From: DASXHY01 sp036272195
GTDB taxonomy: Bacteria > Verrucomicrobiota > Verrucomicrobiia > Limisphaerales > DASXHY01
DNA: 64,000 nucleotides
Direction: 5' to 3'
Assembly: GCA_036272195.1 (NCBI GenBank)
Contig: DATAZE010000010.1
Location: forward strand, 48,249 to 112,248
The first letter of the stretch is position 1, and each line of letters opens with the position of its first letter. Under the pieces are notes generated by a model that did not search any database, had not been told where the DNA came from, and saw nothing but the letters and a program-made list of their open reading frames with translations. Made by a program: the position numbers and the translations under genes. Positions 33,363 to 41,487 of the stretch are shown piece after piece.

Positions 33363-33560
33363 ATGAAGATGATTGAAACCGCCGCGGTGACCGAAACAAT
33401 TGGTCCCAAGGCCAGTTCGGGAACACCTGTTTGGGTTCAATGTCCCGGATTTCGGTGCCTGGCGTACCAGGATGTCACTGGTAGATGGAGAACATATTCT
33501 CGTGGCGAAGTTCTGGCTGAGGTCATCTGCGTCAGCGAGACCTCGGCAGTAATATTTTAG
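33363..33560 (+). CDS. small hypothetical protein, 65 residues
   Basis: The compact frame from MKMIETAAVTETIG ends in WVQCPGFRCLAYQDVTGRWR, TYSRGEVLAEVICVSETSAV and so looks like a small beta-strand domain with a CxxxxC pair that could hold a metal. No known family was recognised. Start chosen at the ATG at 33363; the longer frame from 33258 overlaps the promoter of the OsmC gene. Convergent with the MPG gene, whose stop codon overlaps it by 4 bp. Confidence 0.5.
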   Translation: MKMIETAAVTETIGPKASSGTPVWVQCPGFRCLAYQDVTGRWRTYSRGEVLAEVICVSETSAVIF

Positions 33561-34189
33561 TTGGTCCGCGACTCAACGCTTCGACGCGAGACAAATTCGC
33601 TGCCATCGAGGTAAAACCGCAATGGCAACGTCGCGGCTTTCGTGATGCCGATCCGCGTGGTGGTAATCATCGGCCCTTTTTCCTTACGAAATTTCTTCAC
33701 GTCCGGATTTTCCGCAATGAACAACGGGGAATTTCGATCGCACAAATCGACTCCGTCAAGGCTTCGGGTGATGTCCATGGCCTGACATAATTTTCCAGGG
33801 CCGTTGCTTAGTTCCCGCAGCTTTCCAACCGGACGGTATGCGGACATCAGTTGCTCGCCAAATGTCGCTTCGACTGCCCGAATCAAAAGCGCTTCCGCAA
33901 TGCCCGCCGGACAGCAAACGGCGTTCACGCAAAAATGAAAACCGTAAATTAAGTAAACATACGCGTGCCCCGGATGCCCGAACATCACGCGGTTGCGTTT
34001 CGTGAGGCCCGGCGCGGCATGGCAGGCCGCATCGCCCACCAGGTAGGCTTCAGTCTCAACGATCGCGCCGCCGCACGGGCCGTTGGGCGTGTTGCGAATC
34101 AGAAAATGCCCCAGCAACTCGGCCGCAACGATTTTAGCCGACGGTTCGTAAAACGAGCGCGGTAATGGTGAAAGTGGCTTTGCCCGCAT
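33557..34189 (-). CDS. DNA-3-methyladenine glycosylase, MPG/AAG family
   Basis: 210 residues of the mammalian-type alkyladenine glycosylase family: VAAELLGHFLIR, IVETEAYLVGDAACHA with the catalytic Glu and His, RNRVMFGHPGHAYVYLIYGF, and LSNGPGKLCQAMDITRSLDG. Excises 3-methyladenine, hypoxanthine and similar bases. The start at 34189 (MRAKPLSPLPRSFYEP) matches the family N-terminus. Not homologous to the AlkA-like enzyme at 32117, so the strain carries two independent alkylation-repair glycosylases within 2 kb. Confidence 0.92.
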   Translation of the reverse strand: MRAKPLSPLPRSFYEPSAKIVAAELLGHFLIRNTPNGPCGGAIVETEAYLVGDAACHAAPGLTKRNRVMFGHPGHAYVYLIYGFHFCVNAVCCPAGIAEALLIRAVEATFGEQLMSAYRPVGKLRELSNGPGKLCQAMDITRSLDGVDLCDRNSPLFIAENPDVKKFRKEKGPMITTTRIGITKAATLPLRFYLDGSEFVSRRSVESRTN

Positions 34190-34290
34190 CGGGGTGAATC
34201 TAATCGCACTTATCCCAAAGTCGAATTTTCCTGACGCCACCACGCCTCAACCTCAATTGCACAACCCGCCTTTCAAACCCATATTCCCTC

Positions 34291-34836
34291 ATGGGCACTT
34301 TGAACCTATGGACCATCGGCCACTCGAACCGCACGCTCGAGCAATTCCTCGAATTGCTCGATTCGCAACGCATTCAATTGCTCGCCGATGTCCGGCGCTT
34401 TCCCGGCTCGCGACGTTTGCCGCATTTCAACCAGGAAAACTTATCCAAGTCTCTCGCGGCGGCGGGCATCGAATACGTCCATTTTCCGGAATTGGGCGGA
34501 CGTCGCAAAGCAACGGCCAATTCGCCAAATACCGTGTGGCGTAACGAAGCCTTTCGGGCTTATGCGGACTTTATGATGACCGAGGAATTTCGAGGTGGCA
34601 TCGCACGACTGCTCGAATTCGCGGGCCAAAAACGCACCGCCATCATGTGCGCGGAGGCGTTGTGGTGGCAATGCCATCGCTCGCTCATTGCCGATTATTT
34701 AAAGGCCGAGGGGAACAAAGTCTTCCATATCATGAGCGAAAATAAAGCGGACGAGCACCCGTTCACTTCCGCCGCGCGGATCGTGGATGGGAAATTGTCG
34801 TATAGCGCCGAGAGCGAACCCCAGTTTCTTTTTTGA
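34291..34836 (+). CDS. DUF488-family protein
   Basis: 181 residues with the DUF488 markers: LWTIGHSNRTLEQFLELL at the start, ADVRRFPGSRRLPHFN, GIEYVHFPELGGRR, and the CxEx...H region IMCAEALWWQCHRSLIADYL. Probable nucleic-acid-related function, not established. It overlaps the 3' end of the topoisomerase gene on the other strand by about 74 bp. Confidence 0.88.
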   Translation: MGTLNLWTIGHSNRTLEQFLELLDSQRIQLLADVRRFPGSRRLPHFNQENLSKSLAAAGIEYVHFPELGGRRKATANSPNTVWRNEAFRAYADFMMTEEFRGGIARLLEFAGQKRTAIMCAEALWWQCHRSLIADYLKAEGNKVFHIMSENKADEHPFTSAARIVDGKLSYSAESEPQFLF

Positions 34837-35938
34837 GCGACCGCGCCAGCCTTTCTGCCAGCGTCAAACGCTGTTGTAACAATCCCAGAACAGCGGCTTC
34901 CTCAGCCGGCAGCCCGCGAAGAGAACGGAAAATCGTCTTTTCCGCGCGCTGCTTGAGAGTCTCGATGAGCGTGCCGTCGAGATAGGAATCGAGCACGTGC
35001 GGATGGATGTAACATTTCTTGCAGACCGCCGGCGTATTGCCGAGTTTTTTGGCGACTGCTTCAATGGCCGCGACGACATTTTTCTTCGCCTGCGCCTTCG
35101 TATCGAATTTTTCGAATTCACGCAGCGCCATGGTGGCCAGCACGGTGCCGGCCCAGGTGCGAAAATCCTTGGCCGTGAAATCCTGGCCGCTGATTTCGCG
35201 CAAATAATCATTCACGTCCTCGGAGCGCACATCGTGCCGTCCGCCGTCGTCATCGATGAACTGAAACAGCTCCTGCCCCGGCAAATCCTGGCAGCGCTCG
35301 ACGATTTTTGCGACGCGCCGGTCGTGGATGTCCACGTCGTGCCATTTGCCCGCCTTTCCGCGAAAATGAAATCGCAGCGCCGAGCCGTTTACGTCCACGT
35401 GCCGGTTGCGCATGGTGGTGAGGCCGAAGGAATCATTCTCGCGGGCGTACTCGTCATTACCCACACGAATCAAACTGACTTCCAGCAACCGGGTGACCGT
35501 GGCGAGGACCTTGTTCTTCGGCAGGCCAGACAGCGACATGTCTTTTTTGATGCGTCGACGAATTTTCGGCAAGGCTCGCGCGAAGACAATCATGCGGGCG
35601 TATTTGGTTTCGTCGCGGACTTCACGCCAGCGCGGGTGATAGCGGAATTGCTTCCGGCCGCGGTCATCGCGTCCAGTCGCCTGCAAGTGGCCGTTGGGCT
35701 GAAGGCAAATCCACACGTCGGTCCACGCGGGGGGAATGACCAATGATTTGATTCGCGCCAGCGTGTCGCGGTCGCGCACAATTTTCCCTGCGGGATGGCG
35801 ATAGCGAAAACTCTTTCCGCTGTGTTCGCGTTTGATCCCCGGATTCTCGTCGCTCACGTGACGCAAGCCGACGGCGCGGGCGGAATCCACCGGATCGGTC
35901 AGCGCCGCAATCGCTTCGGGTTGCGGCAAAAGACTCAC
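34763..35938 (-). CDS. DNA topoisomerase IB, poxvirus/bacterial type
   Basis: 391 residues of a monomeric type IB topoisomerase that relaxes supercoils through a 3'-phosphotyrosine. N-terminal DNA-clamp region GKSFRYRHPAGKIVRD, catalytic Arg and Lys regions (LIRVGNDEYARENDSFGLTT, LRFHFRGKAGKWH), the AKDFRTWAGTVLA segment and the active-site Tyr in VCKKCYIHPHVLDSYLDG. Start overlaps the stop of the AI-2E-family gene by ATGA, so both are one transcript. The Ser/Arg-rich C-terminus is a short extra tail. Confidence 0.92.
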   Translation of the reverse strand: MSLLPQPEAIAALTDPVDSARAVGLRHVSDENPGIKREHSGKSFRYRHPAGKIVRDRDTLARIKSLVIPPAWTDVWICLQPNGHLQATGRDDRGRKQFRYHPRWREVRDETKYARMIVFARALPKIRRRIKKDMSLSGLPKNKVLATVTRLLEVSLIRVGNDEYARENDSFGLTTMRNRHVDVNGSALRFHFRGKAGKWHDVDIHDRRVAKIVERCQDLPGQELFQFIDDDGGRHDVRSEDVNDYLREISGQDFTAKDFRTWAGTVLATMALREFEKFDTKAQAKKNVVAAIEAVAKKLGNTPAVCKKCYIHPHVLDSYLDGTLIETLKQRAEKTIFRSLRGLPAEEAAVLGLLQQRLTLAERLARSLKKETGVRSRRYTTISHPRSARRK

Positions 35939-37773
35939 GAGCTGAAGGCGGTTTGGGCTGGGGCAGCCAGAGAAACCAATGCTTGAACTTGTTTGACCGC
36001 TTCGACCAAGGTTGTCGCAGTCTCATCCGCCGGGGCGGTCAACTCTGGCTTGCGAACAGCCTGCGCATCGCGGTGCGTCAGCATGACGGCGACGATTCGA
36101 ATGTTGGGAATTTGGTCGCGCAACCGCTTGCACAGGTACCGCGCATGCAGGCCGCGGTTCGGCGTGACGCTGGAAACGCAAACGACCTCGATTTTCGCGC
36201 CGTTGGCCTCGTCCAATCGCTCGGAAGTCAGCGCCGAAGCGGAAACGGGTTTCGTAGCGATGCCCCGGGCATTCAAAAGCTGCGCCAACATGAGCGCCAC
36301 GATTTCGTCCGCTTCTCCCCGCGCAGGCAGCGAAAGCACACGCGGCTGGAGTGGAGAGACCATTTCACGAGCCGCATTCTTACCATTGAGACGATGTTTC
36401 GCGCCGTTTTCTCCCGAGACGATTTCGTGCGCACGCGGCCCGATGTCTTCGACGAGCAAACGCGCGTTGCGAAAAACCGATTCCTGCTGGTCATCATCCA
36501 GGCGGCCGGCCAGGCAATCCTCTTCGGCCAATGCGAGCGCAGGCACGATGACTGCGCCATAAAGCTCCTCCAACGATTTGCCTTTGAGAAATTCCTCCGC
36601 GATCTCCGACCCTTCCTCCAAATCATCGGCCAAGAGGCGCTGATAAAATCGCTTTTCTGGCGTAAGCACTTCATCATCGCTCAACAGCACACCAAGAAAC
36701 CTCAGCGAAGGAACATAACGTCCCAGGACAGCCACGCAAACAGTCAACGGTGTGGCCAGCAACAACCCCACCGGACCCCAAAGCCAGGCCCAAAAGACAG
36801 CGGCAACCAAAATAGCCAGCGGTGTCAAACCGGTCGTATTTCCGTAAACCAAAGGCTCGACGAAATTATACATCAGCAAATCGATCCCGACATAAATTCC
36901 AAATACCGTCACTGGTTTTACCCAGCTCGGATCGATGGCGAAGACAACCACTGCCGGCATGATTGCGGCAATCCAGATGCCGAGGTATGGAATATAGCGA
37001 AGCAGCGCGGCCATGAGGCCCCACAAAATTGGATTCGGCACGCCCAGGAAGTAAAGCGCGATGCCCGCAGGCACGCCATAGGCGGCGTTCACCACCAATT
37101 GGGCAATCAAGTAGCGGCTCACCCGCTGCCCGGCTTCATCGAGCGCCTTGGTGGTTACATTCAACTGCCGCCAGCCAGCCAGGCGAATCACGCGATCACG
37201 CAAATCCTCCTGTTGAAGCAGCATGAAAATGACAAATACAACCACGATAACCCCCGTGAGCAGCAGGCCGATGACCGAACCAAGGACTTTCGGTAAAAGT
37301 TGAAACGGCGAAATGTCACCCTCGCGAATTTCCACCGGCACCGGTTTTTGGTCGCCCGGCGCGGGCTGCGACGGAGAACTGGCAGGCTTCAATTCTTGGC
37401 TGAAATCATGCGTGAACCGGGAAAAACGTCCCACGAGGCCTTTGCTGGATTCACGGATGGATTCGATCTTTTGATGAATGTTATGCTGATATTCCGGCAG
37501 CTTGTGGCCGAGTTCGGTCAACTGCGCCGTCATCAAAAAGCCAACCACCGCCATCACCACGAAGGAAAGCGTCACCACCGTAATAATCGACGGCACCCGC
37601 CCCCACCCCAGCCGCCGCAGCCGCATGACCAGCGGCGCGAGTAAGAAAGCGAACAACACCGCCAGCGCTATGGGGATGAATATATCCCGAGCGAAGTAGA
37701 GCACCGCCACAACCAACACGAGGTTGAGCAAGGTGGTGTTGCGTGAGACTGGATTCGGGCGGTTCGTTGCCAC
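35935..37773 (-). CDS. AI-2E-family transporter with a large C-terminal cytoplasmic domain
   Basis: Residues 1-380 form the eight-helix AI-2E/TqsA-YtvI-like membrane protein: LLNLVLVVAVLYFARDIFIP, PSIITVVTLSFVVMAVVGFL, VIGLLLTGVIVVVFVIFMLL, the loop LRYIPYLGIWIAAIMPAVVV, and LVAAVFWAWLWGPVGLLLAT. About 230 further residues (from LTPEKRFYQRLL) form a soluble domain with LSLPARGEADEIVALMLAQL, which resembles cobalamin-binding-type regulatory proteins. AI-2E proteins act as permeases or ion antiporters; cargo here unknown. Co-transcribed with topoisomerase IB. Confidence 0.85.
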   Translation of the reverse strand: MATNRPNPVSRNTTLLNLVLVVAVLYFARDIFIPIALAVLFAFLLAPLVMRLRRLGWGRVPSIITVVTLSFVVMAVVGFLMTAQLTELGHKLPEYQHNIHQKIESIRESSKGLVGRFSRFTHDFSQELKPASSPSQPAPGDQKPVPVEIREGDISPFQLLPKVLGSVIGLLLTGVIVVVFVIFMLLQQEDLRDRVIRLAGWRQLNVTTKALDEAGQRVSRYLIAQLVVNAAYGVPAGIALYFLGVPNPILWGLMAALLRYIPYLGIWIAAIMPAVVVFAIDPSWVKPVTVFGIYVGIDLLMYNFVEPLVYGNTTGLTPLAILVAAVFWAWLWGPVGLLLATPLTVCVAVLGRYVPSLRFLGVLLSDDEVLTPEKRFYQRLLADDLEEGSEIAEEFLKGKSLEELYGAVIVPALALAEEDCLAGRLDDDQQESVFRNARLLVEDIGPRAHEIVSGENGAKHRLNGKNAAREMVSPLQPRVLSLPARGEADEIVALMLAQLLNARGIATKPVSASALTSERLDEANGAKIEVVCVSSVTPNRGLHARYLCKRLRDQIPNIRIVAVMLTHRDAQAVRKPELTAPADETATTLVEAVKQVQALVSLAAPAQTAFSS

Positions 37774-37858
37774 AGTTGTAAAAAAATCTTAGGGCAGCGC
37801 CGGGACAATTACACGTAGTCGAACACCCCAGCGGCTGGAAGGGACTGCCCCCTTTTTA

Positions 37859-37892
37859 TAGTTCCGCGTTCAGATGGTCGGCGCAGTCACCA
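37859..37892. repeat. palindromic repeat element, copy 2 (left half)
   Basis: TAGTTCCGCGTTCAGATGGT and the following 14 bases match 2231-2264 at about 28 of 34 positions. No right-hand inverted end was seen, so this copy seems truncated by the nearby ferredoxin gene. Confidence 0.45.
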
Positions 37893-37943
37893 AAGCTTCA
37901 ATTGATTCTTCTGGTTGATTTCCCCATTCTGCGTTGCAAAGAC

Positions 37944-38303
37944 ATGAGTTCGCTTCGCGACATTACGGAATCGCTTGGATTGGAGAAATTCCGCCGGCAT
38001 ATTTTCCTGTGCGCTGACCCGACCGAAGCGAAGTGCGCCCCCAAACAACAGGGACTTGAGTCGTGGGAATTTCTGAAACGCCGCCTGAAGGAATTGAATC
38101 TCGTCGGGCCGGAACCACGGGTTTTTCGCACCAAAGCGAATTGCCTGCGCGTGTGCGCTCACGGACCCGTTGCCGTCGTCTATCCGGAAGGCACCTGGTA
38201 CCACTCCTGCACCCCGGCGGTGTTGGAAACCATTATCCAGGAGCACCTTATAGGTGGAAAAATTGTCGAAAAATACGCTTTCGCAAAAAATCCGCTGCCA
38301 TAA
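37944..38303 (+). CDS. thioredoxin-like [2Fe-2S] ferredoxin
   Basis: 119 residues. The cysteine pattern of the Fd2/Fdx-type thioredoxin-fold ferredoxins is complete: FLCADPTEAKCAP early and ANCLRVCAHGPVAVVYPEGT later, with WYHSCTPAVLETIIQEHL completing the fold. A small electron carrier in the cytoplasm. The start at 37944 gives the standard length. No redox partner gene adjoins it. Confidence 0.88.
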   Translation: MSSLRDITESLGLEKFRRHIFLCADPTEAKCAPKQQGLESWEFLKRRLKELNLVGPEPRVFRTKANCLRVCAHGPVAVVYPEGTWYHSCTPAVLETIIQEHLIGGKIVEKYAFAKNPLP

Positions 38304-38408
38304 CCGCGCATTTCCGAGGGTGGAAAAGGCTCGACATTTGCTTTAGATTCAATTATTTATAGCGTGTTGTCAGTGACTTACAGACTGTAAGGAGCAGTGG
38401 AATTATTT

Positions 38409-39017
38409 ATGGCGCGATTATCGGTTAAAACTGCCGGGCTGAATGCCAGGTTAATCGACCTGAAACTCGGCGCCAATCGCGTCGGCAGGCATCCCGATAA
38501 CGATTTTTCCATCGAGCACGACACCATCTCCAGCGTTCATTGCGAAATTGTTCTCCGGGACGACGGCGTCATCCTTCGCGATCTTGAATCGACCAACGGA
38601 ACCTTCGTGGATAACCAACCGGTTCGCGAAGTCCAATTGTCCCCCGGCCAGACCGTGCGCCTCGGCGACGTGGAATTGCTCGTGGAGACGATCGACGCAA
38701 AAATTGAAATCCCGAAGTTTTTTAACCCCGAACTTCCCGCGCCACCCGTGGTGAGAAAAGATGGCGCACTAGCCTGTCCTCGTCACAGCCTCTCGGCGGT
38801 CACGCACCAATGCATGACGTGCAAAGAGATCATGTGTGAGGCTTGCGTGCATCGTCTGCGGCGCAAGGGCAGTAAAAAAATGCTCTCGCTTTGCCCAATC
38901 TGCAGTGGCACCGTCGAACCCATCGGCGGACCGACGAAAGCCAAGAAGAAATCGCTTTTGGAGCGAATCGTTGGCGAGACGGTGAAGATGAAATTGTCGG
39001 GTATCATTCGCCATTAA
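38409..39017 (+). CDS. FHA-domain protein with a C-terminal Cys/His zinc-binding region
   Basis: 202 residues. Residues 20-95 are a forkhead-associated phosphothreonine-binding domain: NRVGRHPDNDFSIEHDTISS with VHCEIV, then LRDLESTNGTFVDNQP. A linker leads to a zinc-box-like region with CPRHSLSAVTHQCMTCKEIM, CEACVHRL and LCPICSG, resembling B-box/ribbon zinc fingers. A basic C-terminus follows. It probably joins phosphorylated partners to another protein. Start at ATG 38409; the GTG at 38397 lies too close to the AAGGAG site. Confidence 0.82.
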   Translation: MARLSVKTAGLNARLIDLKLGANRVGRHPDNDFSIEHDTISSVHCEIVLRDDGVILRDLESTNGTFVDNQPVREVQLSPGQTVRLGDVELLVETIDAKIEIPKFFNPELPAPPVVRKDGALACPRHSLSAVTHQCMTCKEIMCEACVHRLRRKGSKKMLSLCPICSGTVEPIGGPTKAKKKSLLERIVGETVKMKLSGIIRH

Positions 39018-39082
39018 ATTTCGTAGCTTTTTTCGGGTTACAACCCATCGCCCCTTTCCCCGGAGCGAATTACCTTTTCATC

Positions 39083-39116
39083 ACGGGAGTTCAGGTTTTG
39101 GAGCCTGAGTTCCCGT
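39083..39116 (+). other. hairpin immediately upstream of the small lipoprotein gene
   Basis: ACGGGAGTTCAGG and CCTGAGTTCCCGT form an 11-bp stem interrupted by one GT/GT internal loop, with an 8-nt apical loop, ending 8 nt before the start codon at 39125. There is no T-tract, so it is more likely to affect translation or mRNA stability than to end transcription. Confidence 0.4.
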
Positions 39117-39124
39117 TCAAAAAA

Positions 39125-39295
39125 ATGAAAAGGTTATTCTGCTTACTCAGCCTGGCCGGTTTGTTAGCTGGTTTGCTGGCTACAACCGGGTGTGAAGTTC
39201 GAGAACGCGGCGGATATTACGGGCCGCATGAATATGGCTACGGCCATGAATGGCACCACGATGGATATTGGGACCGGGGCCATTATTATCATTGA
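39125..39295 (+). CDS. small Tyr/Gly/His-rich lipoprotein
   Basis: 56 residues. A signal peptide (MKRLFCLLSLAGLLAGLLAT) ends in the lipobox ATTGC, so Cys is lipidated. The mature 34 residues (GGYYGPHEYGYGHEWHHDGY region) are dominated by Tyr, Gly and His and contain six or more His, a composition that could bind metal. Function unknown. Small exported repeats of this composition are often missed by gene callers. Confidence 0.6.
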   Translation: MKRLFCLLSLAGLLAGLLATTGCEVRERGGYYGPHEYGYGHEWHHDGYWDRGHYYH

Positions 39296-39421
39296 TCGAT
39301 TCAATTGAGAGCGCGGGATTTCATATTCCTTCCCGCGTCTCTCCGGCTCCATCGGTTGGTTTTGTGATTTGCCAGCAGGGGCGTTTTCGCTTAGGTATTT
39401 GTTTCCGCAAATGCGGAAACA

Positions 39422-40981
39422 ATGAAACCCGAAGTCGAAATTTACGATACGACCCTGCGCGACGGCAGTCAGGGCGAAGGAATCAATTTCTCGGCCGCAG
39501 ACAAACTGCGAATCGCCGAGAAGCTGGATACTTTCGGGGTGCATTATATTGAAGGCGGGTGGCCGGGCTCCAATCCCAAGGACATGGAGTTTTTTCAGCA
39601 GGTCCGCCGTCGCAAATTCAAAAACGCCAAAGTCGCCGCGTTTAGCATGACCCGCCGCAAGGGAATTGCCGTCGAAAAAGACGAGTTGATGCGGCAATTG
39701 CTCGAAGCGGAAACCCCGGTCGTTACTATTGTCGGCAAAACGTGGCTTTTGCATGTGACCGAGGTTCTACGTGCCTCGCCGGATGAAAATCTGGCGATGA
39801 TTGCCGACACCATCAAATTTTTCAAAGACCACGGTAAAATCGTTTTTTACGACGCCGAGCATTCCTTCGACGGCTACAAGAACGAGCCCAAATACGCTTT
39901 GGCGACCTGGCAGGCCGCGGAAAAGGCGGGCGCGGATTGCATCGTGCTCTGCGATACAAACGGCGGCTGCTTGCCGAACGAAATCGCGCGCGTCACAACG
40001 TTGGCCAAGGATAAACTGTCCGCACGCATCGGCATTCACACGCACAACGATTGCGGTTTCGGTGTGGCCAACGCCATCGCCGCCGTCGAAGTCGGCGCCA
40101 CACAAGTCCAGGGGACCATCAATGGGTACGGCGAGCGCACCGGCAATTGCAATTTGACCAGCGTCATTCCCACGCTCGCGCTGAAAATGAACAAAGCGTC
40201 CGTGCCGAAGGCGTCGTTGCCCAAGCTGCAGGAGCTGTCGCATTTCGTGGATGAAATCGCGAACTTCAAGCCCGACCCGCGCCAGCCATGGGTGGGCGTC
40301 ACGGCGTTCGCTCATAAAGGCGGCATGCACGCGCACGCAGTAGAGCGCCTCGCGCACAGTTACGAACATATCAACCCGGAATTGATCGGCAATTCCCGGC
40401 GCGTGCTCGTGAGCGACATGTCCGGCCGCAGCAATGTGCTCGCGAAAGCCAAGGAGCTTGGCTTTAAGTTGACCACCGAAACGCCGGAATTGAAACCCAT
40501 CCTGATGCGGATCAAGGAACTGGAAAGCCAGGGCTTTGAATTTGAAGCGGCGGAAGCATCACTCGCGTTGCTCATCCAAAAGCATCTCGAACACCGCGAC
40601 CTGCCGTTCACGGTGGAAGGCTATCACGTTTCGATGCGCGGCAACGGGATGACTTCCGTTTGCGAAGCGACGGTAAAAGTGAGCGTGAAAAACGAATTCT
40701 CTCACACGGTGGCGGAAGGAGACGGCCCGGTGAATGCACTGGATGGCGCGCTGCGACAGGGGTTGTCAAAATTTTTTCCGCAGTTGAGAAAGTTGAGACT
40801 GACGGATTATAAAGTGCGTATCATCGACGGCGCGACGGGCACCGCCGCCAAAACGCGGGTGCTCATCACCACGAGCGATGGCAAACGCGAATGGGGCACC
40901 GTCGGCGTCAGCGAAAACATCATCACCGCCTCCCTCCAGGCGCTGGCCGACAGCATGGAGTATGCATTGATGAAGAAGTGA
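39422..40981 (+). CDS. cimA: citramalate synthase
   Basis: 519 residues of the DRE-TIM metallolyase family. N-terminal YDTTLRDGSQGEGI is the catalytic Arg-Asp box, HTHNDCGFGVANAIAAVEVG the metal-binding HxH, and GTINGYGERTGNCNL the signature of CimA/LeuA enzymes. The C-terminal LeuA dimer domain is complete. The early ProGlySer tract in GGWPGSNPKDMEFF marks the bacterial citramalate synthases, which combine pyruvate and acetyl-CoA for the threonine-independent isoleucine pathway. Ends 9 bp before an inverted repeat that borders the GxxExxY gene. Confidence 0.92.
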   Translation: MKPEVEIYDTTLRDGSQGEGINFSAADKLRIAEKLDTFGVHYIEGGWPGSNPKDMEFFQQVRRRKFKNAKVAAFSMTRRKGIAVEKDELMRQLLEAETPVVTIVGKTWLLHVTEVLRASPDENLAMIADTIKFFKDHGKIVFYDAEHSFDGYKNEPKYALATWQAAEKAGADCIVLCDTNGGCLPNEIARVTTLAKDKLSARIGIHTHNDCGFGVANAIAAVEVGATQVQGTINGYGERTGNCNLTSVIPTLALKMNKASVPKASLPKLQELSHFVDEIANFKPDPRQPWVGVTAFAHKGGMHAHAVERLAHSYEHINPELIGNSRRVLVSDMSGRSNVLAKAKELGFKLTTETPELKPILMRIKELESQGFEFEAAEASLALLIQKHLEHRDLPFTVEGYHVSMRGNGMTSVCEATVKVSVKNEFSHTVAEGDGPVNALDGALRQGLSKFFPQLRKLRLTDYKVRIIDGATGTAAKTRVLITTSDGKREWGTVGVSENIITASLQALADSMEYALMKK

Positions 40982-40989
40982 GCAGAGGC

Positions 40990-41020
40990 TTTACGCGAAT
41001 TACGCCAATTAACGCGAATT
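40990..41020. repeat. left inverted repeat of the GxxExxY cassette
   Basis: 31 bp, beginning TTTACGCGAATTACG. It ends 3 bp before the GxxExxY start codon at 41024, so the gene's ribosome-binding region is formed by the repeat itself. Confidence 0.75.
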
Positions 41021-41023
41021 CAG

Positions 41024-41443
41024 ATGAGTGAACTGCTTTACAAGGACGAAGTCTTCAAGCTCGTTGGGTTTTGCATGGAGGTCCATCGAGAACTCGGTAA
41101 AGGGCAAGACGAAGTTTTGTACAAAGATGCGTTTGTCGTGGAATTACAGCGGGCCAGGATTCCATTCATACGCGAACTGAAATACGAAGTGGAATACAAA
41201 GGGGTCATGCTGCCTCACCACTATTATGCCGATTTCGTCGTCTGGGACAAAATTATGTTCGAGGCTAAAGCTGTAGAAAAACTGACTGACGTTCACGTGA
41301 AGCAAGTATTAAACTATCTCGCTATCTCAAAACTGGAGTTAGGTTTGCTGGTTAATTTCGGTGGCGAGTCGCTGGAATGGAAACGCGTCATTCGCAGCCA
41401 GAAAACCAAACCGATGCCACTGGCCGCCGACTTTCGCCTTTGA
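41024..41443 (+). CDS. GxxExxY-family protein, PD-(D/E)XK nuclease-like
   Basis: 139 residues. The family region reads ELGKGQDEVLYKDAFVVELQ, and the nuclease-like core is HYYADFVVWDKIMFEAKAVE, in which D and ExK fit the PD-(D/E)XK catalytic pattern. The C-terminus LGLLVNFGGESLEWKRVI is typical. Members are of unknown function and often sit in mobile contexts. Here the gene is boxed by 31-bp inverted repeats, supporting a selfish or stress-linked cassette. The start codon lies 3 bp after the left repeat. Confidence 0.88.
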   Translation: MSELLYKDEVFKLVGFCMEVHRELGKGQDEVLYKDAFVVELQRARIPFIRELKYEVEYKGVMLPHHYYADFVVWDKIMFEAKAVEKLTDVHVKQVLNYLAISKLELGLLVNFGGESLEWKRVIRSQKTKPMPLAADFRL

Positions 41444-41444
41444 A

Positions 41445-41475
41445 AATTCGCGTTAATTAGCGTAATTCGCGTAAA
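41445..41475. repeat. right inverted repeat of the GxxExxY cassette
   Basis: 31 bp, reverse complement of 40990-41020 with a single C/T difference. It starts 1 bp after the GxxExxY stop codon and ends 12 bp before the valS start. Confidence 0.75.
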
Positions 41476-41487
41476 ACCCTTTTTGTC

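Larger units (their letters stand above)
40990..41475. mobile_element. inverted-repeat cassette carrying a GxxExxY gene
   Basis: Two 31-bp inverted repeats, 40990-41020 and 41445-41475, differ at one base and bracket a single gene. The core is ACGCGAATTACGCYAATTA, with ACGCGAATT repeated inside each arm. The cassette fits exactly between the cimA stop (9 bp) and the valS start (12 bp). No transposase, target-site duplication or recombinase was seen, so mobility is inferred from architecture. Confidence 0.7.

Noticed and set aside
34763..34836. Overlap of DUF488 and topoisomerase gene ends as an annotation error
   Set aside because: Both C-termini are supported by their family features, and 3' overlaps of convergent genes are acceptable.
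35953..37296. Plus-strand open frame of 447 codons
   Set aside because: Antisense to the AI-2E-family gene; no domain or membrane pattern of its own.
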